Of a stretch of 64,000 bases of DNA, positions 44,202 through 51,431 are shown in pieces. The stretch's first letter is position 1. Every line of letters begins with the position of its first letter. The stretch covers positions 1 through 64,000 of the forward strand of contig JBJEIY010000037.1 in the NCBI GenBank assembly GCA_051877515.1, in the 5' to 3' direction. The notes below the pieces were generated by a model, which saw only the letters and a list, made by a program, of their open reading frames with translations, searched no databases and was not told the DNA's origin. A program made the translations under genes and the position numbers. The DNA comes from XBB1006 sp051877515. Its GTDB lineage: Bacteria; Bacillota; Clostridia; Lachnospirales; Lachnospiraceae.

Positions 44202-44333
44202 TACAAATTGATATTTTTCTAGCAATCTTATACAATTATTCGATTTTCGCTTAATTTTCTTACAACTTTAATATTATATACAAAGAAACGTCAGTTTTTT
44301 TGTGCATTTTGCCACTTCTTCTTGTAATAAAAG

Positions 44334-44409
44334 AAAAAGCCCCAGGCGGAATGCACCGAAAAAAATGCCGTTTTGCATTTTTTCTCTACATAATCACCCC
44401 GCCCAGGGC
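44334..44409 (-). terminator. Nested terminator overlapping the mnmA 3' end
   Basis: An inner 8-bp stem AAAAATGC/GCATTTTT (44361-44368 with 44375-44382) ends in a T-run. It is enclosed by an outer 11-bp stem (44339-44349 with 44399-44409), two G-U pairs, followed by a second T-run (44334-44338). The outer arm lies within the last codons of mnmA. Confidence 0.75.
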
Positions 44410-45465
44410 AACATAATCTTCTCTATAAAGCACCACAGCCTGGCCTTTGGTCACTGCACGGACCGGTTCGTCAAAGACGACATGGATCCTGTCCGGTCCG
44501 GACATGCTCACCCTGCAGGGCGCTCCCTTATGTCCATAACGGATTTTTCCAATAAACGGTTCTCCGTCCGCAATCTGCGATACCCCCATAAAATTAACCT
44601 GTTCTGCATAAAGCTCCGTGGAAAAAACATCCCCGGCCTCACCAATGACCACCTCATTGGTATCCGGCCTGATATCCGTCACAAATACCGGATGACCCAT
44701 GGCCAGATTTAATCCCTTACGCTGACCGATGGTATAATGAATGATACCCTTGTGCCTACCCAGCACATTGCCGTTTCCATCCACAAAGTTTCCCGGTCCC
44801 GGAACCTTCTTTTCCGCCTCACGGTGGATAAAGCCCGCATAATCATCATCCGGCACAAAACAGATTTCCTGACTGTCCGGTTTATGAGCCACAGGAAGCT
44901 TAAACTCCTCAGCCATCTTACGGATCTCATCCTTGCCGTACTCACCCACCGGCATCAGGGTATGTGCCAGCTGTTCCTGGGTAAGGTTATACAGGGCATA
45001 GGTCTGATCCTTGGCTGCCGTTGCCGAATTTGCAATTGCCAGACGCCCATTGGCCAGTCGTTTGATCCTGGCATAATGCCCGGTTGCAATATAGTCAGCT
45101 CCAATATCCATGCTGCGTTTTAACAATGCTTCCCATTTTACATAGCGATTGCAGGCAATGCACGGATTGGGAGTCCTTCCCTGAAGGTATTCCTCCACAA
45201 AATAATCCATGACATGTTTTCGGAACTCCTGTTTAAAATTCATGACATAATAAGGGATCCCGATGACCTCTGCCACCCGTCTGGCATCTTCTACTGCACT
45301 TAACCCGCAACAGCCTCCGCTTTCTTCCATGGTGAACTCATCTTCATCCTGCCAGATTTGCATGGTTACACCAATGACGTCATATCCCTGCTCTTTTAAC
45401 AGATAGGCCGCCACAGAGGAATCTACTCCTCCGGACATGCCCACCACAACTTTCTTTTTTTCCAT
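44386..45465 (-). CDS. mnmA: tRNA-specific 2-thiouridylase MnmA
   Basis: The 359-aa enzyme thiolates U34 of tRNA Glu, Gln and Lys. It has the PP-loop GMSGGVDSSVAAYLL, catalytic cysteines in NPCIACNRYVK and SQEICFV, and a C-terminal beta-barrel. Sulfur comes from a cysteine desulfurase, consistent with iscS in the same operon (iscR-iscS-iscU-mnmA). The start at 45465 lies 33 bp after iscU. The operon ends here at a nested terminator. Confidence 0.98.
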   Translation of the reverse strand: MEKKKVVVGMSGGVDSSVAAYLLKEQGYDVIGVTMQIWQDEDEFTMEESGGCCGLSAVEDARRVAEVIGIPYYVMNFKQEFRKHVMDYFVEEYLQGRTPNPCIACNRYVKWEALLKRSMDIGADYIATGHYARIKRLANGRLAIANSATAAKDQTYALYNLTQEQLAHTLMPVGEYGKDEIRKMAEEFKLPVAHKPDSQEICFVPDDDYAGFIHREAEKKVPGPGNFVDGNGNVLGRHKGIIHYTIGQRKGLNLAMGHPVFVTDIRPDTNEVVIGEAGDVFSTELYAEQVNFMGVSQIADGEPFIGKIRYGHKGAPCRVSMSGPDRIHVVFDEPVRAVTKGQAVVLYREDYVALGGVIM

Positions 45466-45498
45466 TTGCCAACTCTAAGCTCCCAAAGACGATTTCGA

Positions 45499-45936
45499 TT
45501 AGTAGTCTTCCTCTTCTTCTCCTTCGCTGATATCACTCTTGGGTTTTTCCAATCCCTCAATTTGAATACCGTTCTTTTGTGCATAATCCCATAAGGCAGC
45601 GTGGATTGCTTCCTCTGCCAGCAACGAGCAGTGCACTTTTACAGGCGGAAGTCCGTCTAAGGCTTCCATAACCGCCTTGTTGGTAACCTGCAAGGCCTCC
45701 TGTATGGTCTTCCCTTTTACCAGTTCCGTTGCCATACTGCTGGTAGCCACAGCCGCACCACAGCCAAAAGTCTTAAACTTACAATCCCGGATAACTCCAT
45801 TGTCATCAATATCCAGGTACATACGCATAATATCGCCACATTTTGCATTACCCACGGTTCCTACACCGCTGGCATCTTCAATCTCTCCCACATTCCTTGG
45901 ATTCTGGAAATGATCCATGACTTTTTCACTATACAT
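45499..45936 (-). CDS. iscU: Fe-S cluster assembly scaffold IscU/NifU-like
   Basis: The 145-aa scaffold has the three conserved cysteines, in NAKCGDIM, TFGCGAAVATSS and KVHCSLLAEEA, with the Asp after the first. It receives sulfur from IscS and iron to assemble [2Fe-2S] clusters. The C-terminal ~20 residues are acidic and end EGEEEEDY. GGAGG precedes the start; it lies 33 bp after iscS. Confidence 0.96.
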   Translation of the reverse strand: MYSEKVMDHFQNPRNVGEIEDASGVGTVGNAKCGDIMRMYLDIDDNGVIRDCKFKTFGCGAAVATSSMATELVKGKTIQEALQVTNKAVMEALDGLPPVKVHCSLLAEEAIHAALWDYAQKNGIQIEGLEKPKSDISEGEEEEDY

Positions 45937-45969
45937 CTTTATTATTTCCTCCTAAATGGTCTGTCTGGT

Positions 45970-47154
45970 TTATTTCTGTTTTTTTACAAAATCCTCATAA
46001 AGCGGTGACATGGAGCGCAACCGTTCAATGATCTTCTTTAATTCGTCTACTGTGTAATCCACTTCTTCCATAGTGGTCTCTTCACTTAATGTCAGCCGCA
46101 GAGAACCATGCGCGATCTCATGGGGCAATCCAATGGCCAGTAACACATGGGACGGATCCAGGGATCCGGAGGTGCAGGCCGAACCGGATGATCCGCAGAT
46201 TCCTTTTTGATCTAACATGATCAACATGGATTCTCCTTCAATAAACCGGAAACATACATTGACATTATTGGGAAGTCTGTTGATCCGACTGCCGTTCACT
46301 TTTACATAAGGAATCTCTTTTTCAATCCGATCCATCAGATAATCTCTCAACCGGGATTCCTTTTCCATACGTTCCTGCATGGTGTTGACCGCAATTTCAC
46401 AGGCTTTTCCAAAACCTACAATACCGGGAATATTCTCTGTCCCTGCTCTTCTCTTGCGCTCCTGCGCGCCACCATGCACAAAAGAACGGATCTTCACACC
46501 TTTTCTGATGTATAACATTCCGATTCCTTTCGGTCCGTTTAACTTGTGTCCGCTGGCGCTTAGCATATCAATATTCATATCATCCACATGAATGGGAATC
46601 TGCCCGAAGGCCTGCACCGCATCAGTATGGAATAGGATTCCATGCTCTCGGGCAATCTCACCAATCTGCTTGATCGGTTCTATGGTTCCGATCTCATTGT
46701 TAGCAAACATTACAGAAATCAAAATGGTGGTGGGACGAATGGCGGCTTTTAACTGTTCCAGATCCACCACTCCGTTTTCATCCACATCCAGATAGGTTAC
46801 TTCGAATCCTTTTTTCTCCAGATACTGACAGGTATGCAGAATGGCATGATGTTCAATCTTTGAAGTGATAATGTGATTTCCCTTATCCTTATAATACTCT
46901 GCAGTGGCTTTTAATGCCCAGTTGTCAGACTCACTTCCCCCTGCAGTAAAATAGATCTCTTCACTTTTGGCTCCAATCACCCCTGCTACCTGCTCTCTTG
47001 CTGTGGTTAATGCACTTTTGGCCCTGGCACCTGCACTGTACAAAGCCGATGCATTGCCATAGTATTCTGTAAAAAACGGAAGCATGGCATCCACTACTTC
47101 CTGGCGGACTTTTGTTGTTGCTGCATTATCTAAATAAATGACCTTCTGTTCCAT
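45970..47154 (-). CDS. iscS: Cysteine desulfurase IscS/NifS
   Basis: The 394-aa PLP enzyme releases sulfur from cysteine as a persulfide. It has the PLP Lys in SASGHKLNGPKG, HHAILHTCQYL and HTDAVQAFGQ, and the mobile catalytic Cys in SSGSACTSGSLDPSH. It feeds IscU and MnmA, both encoded just downstream. It starts 7 bp after the Rrf2-family regulator. Confidence 0.97.
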   Translation of the reverse strand: MEQKVIYLDNAATTKVRQEVVDAMLPFFTEYYGNASALYSAGARAKSALTTAREQVAGVIGAKSEEIYFTAGGSESDNWALKATAEYYKDKGNHIITSKIEHHAILHTCQYLEKKGFEVTYLDVDENGVVDLEQLKAAIRPTTILISVMFANNEIGTIEPIKQIGEIAREHGILFHTDAVQAFGQIPIHVDDMNIDMLSASGHKLNGPKGIGMLYIRKGVKIRSFVHGGAQERKRRAGTENIPGIVGFGKACEIAVNTMQERMEKESRLRDYLMDRIEKEIPYVKVNGSRINRLPNNVNVCFRFIEGESMLIMLDQKGICGSSGSACTSGSLDPSHVLLAIGLPHEIAHGSLRLTLSEETTMEEVDYTVDELKKIIERLRSMSPLYEDFVKKQK

Positions 47155-47161
47155 TTCTTCC

Positions 47162-47599
47162 TCATCCTTCTTTCTGTGCCTTCCGGCTTTCTTCTACTAA
47201 TTCATCAATGTAAATATTGTCAATGGTCTCGTTGATACTGTCATTGATCCGTTTCCATACGATCCAGCTGGAGCATCCGGATTGTGCCGCACACCTGGAT
47301 CGCTCCTTGTCTGTGTGCGCTACACAGTCCACCGGCATAAGCTCGCCCTCCAATGCCCGCAGTACATCTCCTACAGAGATTTCAGATGCCGGGCGGGAAA
47401 GCACATAACCGCCGCTGGCTCCCCGGACACTTTTTATCAGTCCTGCCTTCTTGACCTTGGAGATCAGCTGTTCCAGATAACTGATGGAAATATCCTGTCG
47501 TTTTGCTACATTGGCAAGAGAAACCGGCTCTTCTTCCGAAAAACGTGCAATGTCAATAAATGCCCGCAGACCATATCTTCCCTTCGTGGATAATTTCAT
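47162..47599 (-). CDS. iscR: Rrf2-family transcriptional regulator (IscR-like)
   Basis: The 145-aa regulator has an N-terminal winged helix (KLSTKGRYGLRAFIDIA; ISYLEQLISKVKKAGL; GASGGYVL) and three C-terminal cysteines. Their spacing (C-x10-C-x5-C) differs from the C-x5-C-x5-C of proteobacterial IscR. This suggests Fe-S binding but with altered geometry. It heads the isc operon and probably autoregulates it; a near-perfect palindrome at 47631-47644 upstream is a candidate operator. CymR-type cysteine regulators are the alternative, though those generally lack the cysteines. Confidence 0.88.
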   Translation of the reverse strand: MKLSTKGRYGLRAFIDIARFSEEEPVSLANVAKRQDISISYLEQLISKVKKAGLIKSVRGASGGYVLSRPASEISVGDVLRALEGELMPVDCVAHTDKERSRCAAQSGCSSWIVWKRINDSINETIDNIYIDELVEESRKAQKEG

Positions 47600-47621
47600 A
47601 GTCTCTCCTCGTTTACCATTT

Positions 47622-47644
47622 ATTGTACCCGGAAATTTATTTCC
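47622..47644 (-). promoter_or_regulatory. Candidate iscR operon promoter/operator
   Basis: On the minus strand a TACAAT -10 (47622-47627) lies next to the 14-bp near-palindrome GGAAATTTATTTCC (47631-47644), which occupies the spacer. The -35 is poor. Such overlap would suit autorepression by the Rrf2 protein, but no consensus was available to compare. Confidence 0.35.
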
Positions 47645-47708
47645 CAGTATTTTAATTCCTACTTTTTTACTGCGAATTCATGGTAACACCAAACCGGCAG
47701 TATGTCAA

Positions 47709-48056
47709 TAAAAAAAATCCCCACATATACATGTGAGGATCTTGCTTATCAAAGCACGCTCCTTGACCGGTTGGAACATCCTGTCGCTACATGATCTGTA
47801 AACCACTCCTCGTCCACAAATCCAGGATGCCTGCGCCTTTCAAACGTCGTGCTTTCATAAACATAAGACTTAAGGATACCTATGGTATCTCTGTCAGCTC
47901 ATTGACATGGGAAGAAACATTGGGTTTGATATTCCTTGTCCATTCTGGTAGTGTCAAATATTGCTTCCAGCAGCTTAGAGGGCATCGTACCCTGATGGGA
48001 TAGGTGCCTTCCATGCATACCACCCCAATACATCCTTGCCTTCTAATATCTTATGT
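47709..48056 (-). ncRNA. Candidate structured noncoding RNA of about 345 nt (unassigned)
   Basis: This 615-bp gene-free stretch upstream of iscR holds an RNA unit with its own extended -10 promoter (48063-48071) and a strong terminator (47710-47740). Long-range pairings are nested: AAAGCACG/CGTGCTTT (47848-47855 with 47751-47758), then CATCCTG/CAGGATG (47823-47829 with 47777-47783), then GATTTGT/ACAGATC (47816-47822 with 47793-47799). A hairpin closes 47904-47913 with 47932-47940; bases 47917-47924 in its loop can pair with 48024-48031, giving a pseudoknot. GATACC/GGTATC (47875-47889) forms a further hairpin. Small frames inside lack ribosome binding sites. I could not match tmRNA, RNase P, SRP, 6S or a known riboswitch by their conserved motifs. 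Confidence 0.6.
47710..47740 (-). terminator. Intrinsic terminator of the candidate ncRNA
   Basis: The 10-bp stem ATCCTCACAT/ATGTGGGGAT (minus strand; 47731-47740 with 47717-47726) has one G-U pair and a 4-nt loop. Eight T follow on the minus strand (47710-47717, overlapping the base of the stem). Confidence 0.9.
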
Positions 48057-48062
48057 ACTATG

Positions 48063-48071
48063 ACTATAACA
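48063..48071 (-). promoter_or_regulatory. Extended -10 promoter of the candidate ncRNA
   Basis: Minus-strand TGTTATAGT (TGn plus TATAGT) lies at 48071-48063. The -35 region is weak (TGTTAA at 17 bp). Confidence 0.5.
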
Positions 48072-48136
48072 CATTCCTTTTGATTTTAACAGAGCAAAAT
48101 GACGGAAAAATAAAATCTGTACAATATTCATAAAAT

Positions 48137-48168
48137 TTTTCAAAAATTTCCTACTTCATTTTTGAAAA
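48137..48168 (-). terminator. AT-rich hairpin downstream of the cyclophilin gene
   Basis: The 11-bp perfect stem TTTTCAAAAAT/ATTTTTGAAAA (48137-48147 with 48158-48168) lies 47 bp after the cyclophilin stop. It has no GC-rich core and only a moderate T-run, so it is a weak terminator candidate. The rest of 48072-48214 shows only AT-rich sequence. Confidence 0.4.
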
Positions 48169-48214
48169 TTTCTACTTTCCTAACCAGCTTATTTCATCCC
48201 TATCGTCACTTTGC

Positions 48215-48721
48215 TTAATCATCCAGACGAATGGATTCAACCACTTCATCTTTCACCGGAATATGATACACAAAACCATTGGACGGATCAACCTGTTCCA
48301 GCACCTCGACGGACTCTAAACGTTCTATTTCTTCCCATCCGTCAACCACCTGTCCGATAACCGTAAAATTACCGTTTAAGCGTTCTGCTTCCTGCAAGGT
48401 GATAAAGAACTGACTTCCGGAAGCTGCTGTTTCAAATCCGGCCATTCCTACAGTTCCGCGAACATACTTCATGGCTGCATTCTCCGGATTGGTTTTAAAC
48501 TCAGGCTCCACCATCTTATCAATATCCGCATCCAGGCCATCTTGAAACAAGGGCTGGATCACAAAACCGGGTTCTAACCGTTCAATCTTCTTTCCGTCAT
48601 ACTTTTTCATTTCAATCATTTTCATTACATGTCCGCATGCGACAGGTGCAATCCCGGGCAGCAGTTCAATTACAATACTTCCGCCGTTCTTCATGGTAAT
48701 GACCATACGCTTTTTTTCCAT
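48215..48721 (-). CDS. Cyclophilin-type peptidyl-prolyl isomerase
   Basis: The 168-aa cytoplasmic protein (no signal peptide) has a compact cyclophilin fold: MVITMKNGGSIVIELLPG, YDGKKIERLEPGFVIQ, GMAGFETAASGSQFFITL (the FF-containing core) and LNGNFTVIGQV. It isomerises X-Pro peptide bonds. AAGGAG lies nine bases before the ATG. It is the last gene before the ncRNA region and is separated from efp by a terminator. Confidence 0.93.
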   Translation of the reverse strand: MEKKRMVITMKNGGSIVIELLPGIAPVACGHVMKMIEMKKYDGKKIERLEPGFVIQPLFQDGLDADIDKMVEPEFKTNPENAAMKYVRGTVGMAGFETAASGSQFFITLQEAERLNGNFTVIGQVVDGWEEIERLESVEVLEQVDPSNGFVYHIPVKDEVVESIRLDD

Positions 48722-48752
48722 TTTTTGTTTCTCCTTTTTCTGTCCTGAATTT

Positions 48753-48784
48753 AAAAACCGTGCACGAAAACCATTCGTGCACGG
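48753..48784 (-). terminator. Terminator after efp
   Basis: The 11-bp perfect stem CCGTGCACGAA/TTCGTGCACGG (48758-48768 with 48774-48784) is followed by five T on the minus strand (48753-48757). Confidence 0.92.
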
Positions 48785-48807
48785 CCTTAGAAAACCATTT
48801 ATACTTC

Positions 48808-49365
48808 CTATACTCTGGAAAGATATTCGCCGGTTCTGGTGTCAATCTTAATGGTATCTCCCTGTTCTACAAACAGTGGCACATATACAGTTGCTCCGGT
48901 CTCAACCACTGCCGGTTTCGTAGCTCCCTGTGCGGTGTCACCCTTAAATCCGGGTTCCGTTTCCGTAATCTGAAGTTCTACGAACAATGGCGGTTCTACA
49001 GCAAATACGTTACCATTATGAGAGCAAATCTTAACCATTTCGTTGTCTTTAACAAACTTCAAGGCATCTCCGATTGCTTCCTGATTTAATCCGATCTGCT
49101 CATATGTTTCTAAGTTCATAAAATAAAACAGATCTCCATCATTATAAAGATACTGCATATCATTGCGGTCGATACGAGCCTGTGGAAACTTCTCGGTTGG
49201 GCGGAAAGACTTCTCAATTGCTCCGCCATTCTTGATATCTTTTAACTTTGTACGAACAAACGCTGCACCTTTACCAGGTTTCACGTGCTGAAATTCAACG
49301 ATCTGATATACACTTGATTCATATTCAATCGTGATACCATTTCTGAAATCGCCTGCTGAAATCAT
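48808..49365 (-). CDS. efp: Translation elongation factor P
   Basis: The 185-aa three-domain OB-fold protein begins MISAGDFRNG. It has the domain I loop HVKPGKGAAFVRTKL carrying the modifiable residue position, then FVEQGDTIKIDTRTGEYLSR at the end. EF-P relieves ribosome stalling at polyproline. AGGAGG lies upstream, and a good promoter is found at 49413-49441. No EF-P modification enzyme is nearby. Confidence 0.98.
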   Translation of the reverse strand: MISAGDFRNGITIEYESSVYQIVEFQHVKPGKGAAFVRTKLKDIKNGGAIEKSFRPTEKFPQARIDRNDMQYLYNDGDLFYFMNLETYEQIGLNQEAIGDALKFVKDNEMVKICSHNGNVFAVEPPLFVELQITETEPGFKGDTAQGATKPAVVETGATVYVPLFVEQGDTIKIDTRTGEYLSRV

Positions 49366-49412
49366 TCATCTTCCTCCTAATATAATCTTTTGCTTATAAC
49401 ATTCATTTAAAA

Positions 49413-49441
49413 ATTATATACTATGGTAGCATGTTTTTCAA
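49413..49441 (-). promoter_or_regulatory. efp promoter
   Basis: Minus-strand -35 TTGAAA (49436-49441), 17-bp spacer and perfect -10 TATAAT (49413-49418) are seen. Confidence 0.78.
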
Positions 49442-49468
49442 GTTTTTTATAAATATTACACCAAATTT

Positions 49469-49981
49469 CTAGTAAAACTTCTTCTTTTTTCTACCGGAAA
49501 TCCAATAAGCAAACATGACCGGTTGTTCAAAGATCCGTTTTATCCAGATATGCTTTTCTTCCCTGAAGCCCAGTTTTTTCACCATGATCACCTTTACGCC
49601 GGCATTTCTTGCTCCCCAGACATCCGTAAACACCTGATCTCCGATAAAAATAGTGTTTTCCCGGTTCGTCCCCATCATTTCCATGGCCTTAAGATAGCCG
49701 TCCGGCTTAGGTTTTCCTGCATGAAAAATAAACCGGGCGCCAATCTGTTCATTGAACAATCGAACCCTGCGTTCATTATTGTTAGAAAGCAGGCAAACTT
49801 CAAATCCCATTTGACGGATTTGTTCCAGAAAGCGGATGGCACGGTCATCTGCAGGTGCACAATCAAACACAAGCGTATTGTCGATATCGAAGATCAGACC
49901 ACGATAGCCTAAATCATATAGTTTCTTATAATCGATACGAAAAGTATTCTCTTCCCATGCATTCGGAAATAATTTAATCAT
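49469..49981 (-). CDS. yqeG: YqeG-family HAD-IIIA phosphatase
   Basis: The 170-aa HAD hydrolase has the nucleophile motif LIFDIDNTLV, motif II (LLSNNNERR), the Lys motif GKPKPDG and the metal motif IFIGDQVFTDVWGARN. YqeG-type enzymes may dephosphorylate phosphatidylglycerophosphate or similar substrates, by analogy with relatives. AAGGAGG lies five bases before the ATG, directly after the previous gene's terminator T-run. No partner genes such as yqeH follow. Confidence 0.92.
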   Translation of the reverse strand: MIKLFPNAWEENTFRIDYKKLYDLGYRGLIFDIDNTLVFDCAPADDRAIRFLEQIRQMGFEVCLLSNNNERRVRLFNEQIGARFIFHAGKPKPDGYLKAMEMMGTNRENTIFIGDQVFTDVWGARNAGVKVIMVKKLGFREEKHIWIKRIFEQPVMFAYWISGRKKKKFY

Positions 49982-49991
49982 AATCCTCCTT

Positions 49992-50021
49992 AAAAAAAGC
50001 CCATGCCATATGCACGGGCTT
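49992..50021 (-). terminator. Terminator before yqeG
   Basis: The 10-bp stem AAGCCCGTGC/GCATGGGCTT (minus strand; 50012-50021 with 49997-50006), with one G-U pair, runs into seven T (49992-49998). The yqeG ribosome binding site comes immediately after, so readthrough would still allow its translation. Confidence 0.82.
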
Positions 50022-50036
50022 ACTTTCTACTATATT

Positions 50037-50447
50037 CTATAACATAAAGTTCTCCATCATCCTTCCGGCGCTCTGTGTCTCAGGCTGTGCCTGCTCTGCC
50101 GGCTTACTTCCTACAAAGATCTGGTATTGCTTCAATACTTCGTCTTTATATGCCTGCGGAACTTCATTTATGTAATCTAAGGATGCCAGATCACTCTCAC
50201 TACCCTTCAGGTCATAACGTGCATCCGGGTTATACTTCTGAGCGAAGTCATAAGAGGTTTCATTCTGCTGGCGAACATTCTCACCTATAAATGAACTTCT
50301 TTCGTCAAAAAGATTCTCAGACTGCGAACTATCATTCAGGTACTCACCCTGCCGGATGATCACAGACTCAGCAAGCATGTCTGCTTTCTCTATTCTGTTT
50401 GAATACATTCCAACTGCCTCATACGGGCGAATTCCTGTGATATTCAT
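50037..50447 (-). CDS. Hypothetical protein of unknown function
   Basis: The 136-aa protein is soluble, rather acidic and polar, with no signal peptide, membrane helix or Cys residues. Notable stretches are MNITGIRPYEAVGMYSNRIE, QQNETSYDFAQKYNP and a Gln/Pro-rich tail before MMENFML. I do not recognise the family. The ribosome binding site is weak (AGGAAC or GGAAG some distance upstream). It is followed by a strong terminator, so it is likely a monocistronic unit or the end of one starting at nrdR (114 bp upstream). The ordered N-terminus and disordered C-terminus suggest an adaptor-like protein, but this is only a guess. Confidence 0.7.
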   Translation of the reverse strand: MNITGIRPYEAVGMYSNRIEKADMLAESVIIRQGEYLNDSSQSENLFDERSSFIGENVRQQNETSYDFAQKYNPDARYDLKGSESDLASLDYINEVPQAYKDEVLKQYQIFVGSKPAEQAQPETQSAGRMMENFML

Positions 50448-50561
50448 ACACTACACCAACTTCCGTGTTCCTCTTCTTACTTCCTATACAAAGTATATCG
50501 TACAAAACTCATAAAACTTTAGGACAAAATACAAAAAACATGATTGGTAAATCCGTTGCAC

Positions 50562-51014
50562 TTATTTGTCCAGAATCTTCTTTAGTTCATTCATGAACGT
50601 ATTTACATCTTTAAACTCTCTGTATACCGAAGCAAAACGTACATACGCCACGGCTTCCAGATCCTTTAAATGATTCATAACGATCTCACCGATCTCAGAA
50701 CTTGGGATTTCTTTTTCCTCTCTGCTGAATACTTCGGTCTCTACGTCATCCACTAATTTATTAATCTGCTCTGCCGAGATGGGGCGCTTATGGCAGGCTC
50801 TGAGCACACCGGCCTCAATCTTGGATCTGTCATACTGCTCCCGATTGTTATCCTTCTTGATCACAATAAGCGGAATGGTTTCCACCTTTTCATATGTTGT
50901 GAAACGTTTATTGCAGTTATCACAAATCCTGCGACGACGAATTGAATTATTATCGTCTGCCGGTCTGGAATCAATAACGCGGGTATTATCACTTCCGCAA
51001 AACGGACATTTCAT
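50562..51014 (-). CDS. nrdR: Transcriptional repressor NrdR
   Basis: The 150-aa repressor of ribonucleotide reductase genes has an N-terminal zinc ribbon (CPFCGSDNTRVIDSR; CDNCNKRFTTYE) and an ATP-cone (PLIVIKKDNNREQYDRSKIE) that senses ATP/dATP. GGGAGGAG lies upstream. No nrd genes are in the window. Length is normal. Confidence 0.98.
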   Translation of the reverse strand: MKCPFCGSDNTRVIDSRPADDNNSIRRRRICDNCNKRFTTYEKVETIPLIVIKKDNNREQYDRSKIEAGVLRACHKRPISAEQINKLVDDVETEVFSREEKEIPSSEIGEIVMNHLKDLEAVAYVRFASVYREFKDVNTFMNELKKILDK

Positions 51015-51122
51015 AAAAAACTCCTCCCATTTGGACGTATCCAGCTCGTTTTATCAATTTCATAGTACACCAGTTAAAAAGAAAAATCCAGTACTTTTGC
51101 GAAAAAAGAACCCCGTTTTTCC

Positions 51123-51374
51123 TTATTTTCTGCTACTGTTCAGCTCACATACATTGACCAGAATGATATCCGGTCCTATCCTGACAATGCTTCGATAATC
51201 AATGCAATAATCTGTATCACGCCCGAAGATTCCGCATATTTTTCCCGGACCCGGAACAAACAGATTTAATATACAGCCTGTTTTTTCTTCGAATTCAATG
51301 TCGTTGACATAGCCTAAACATTTTCCATTGGCTACATTGATCACTTCTTTATTCTCAAATTCACTATAACGCAT
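51123..51374 (-). CDS. ymxH: YlmC/YmxH family PRC-barrel protein
   Basis: The 83-aa single-domain PRC-barrel protein begins MRYSEFENKEVINVANGKCL and contains DIEFEEKTGCIL and DYRSIVRIGPDIILV. The family is conserved in endospore-forming Firmicutes and often labelled sporulation protein, without a defined function. The ribosome binding site is weak (GAAGATTGG). It lies between ychF and nrdR. Confidence 0.88.
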   Translation of the reverse strand: MRYSEFENKEVINVANGKCLGYVNDIEFEEKTGCILNLFVPGPGKICGIFGRDTDYCIDYRSIVRIGPDIILVNVCELNSSRK

Positions 51375-51431
51375 ACCAATCTTCAGACACTATTTTTTTA
51401 TATTGTATGCATCCGTTTATAAAAGTGTTCT

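Noticed and set aside
47791..48003. Plus-strand frame of 70 codons inside the isc upstream region
   Set aside because: No ribosome binding site, low-complexity protein without family resemblance, and it is antisense to the candidate structured RNA that has a promoter and terminator on the minus strand.
47709..48056. tmRNA, RNase P RNA or 6S RNA as identity of the structured RNA
   Set aside because: No tRNA-like acceptor end or tag frame (tmRNA), no GAGGAAAGTCC or ACAGAAA motifs (RNase P), and the fold is not a single rod spanning the transcript (6S). A distant 6S variant cannot be fully excluded by eye.
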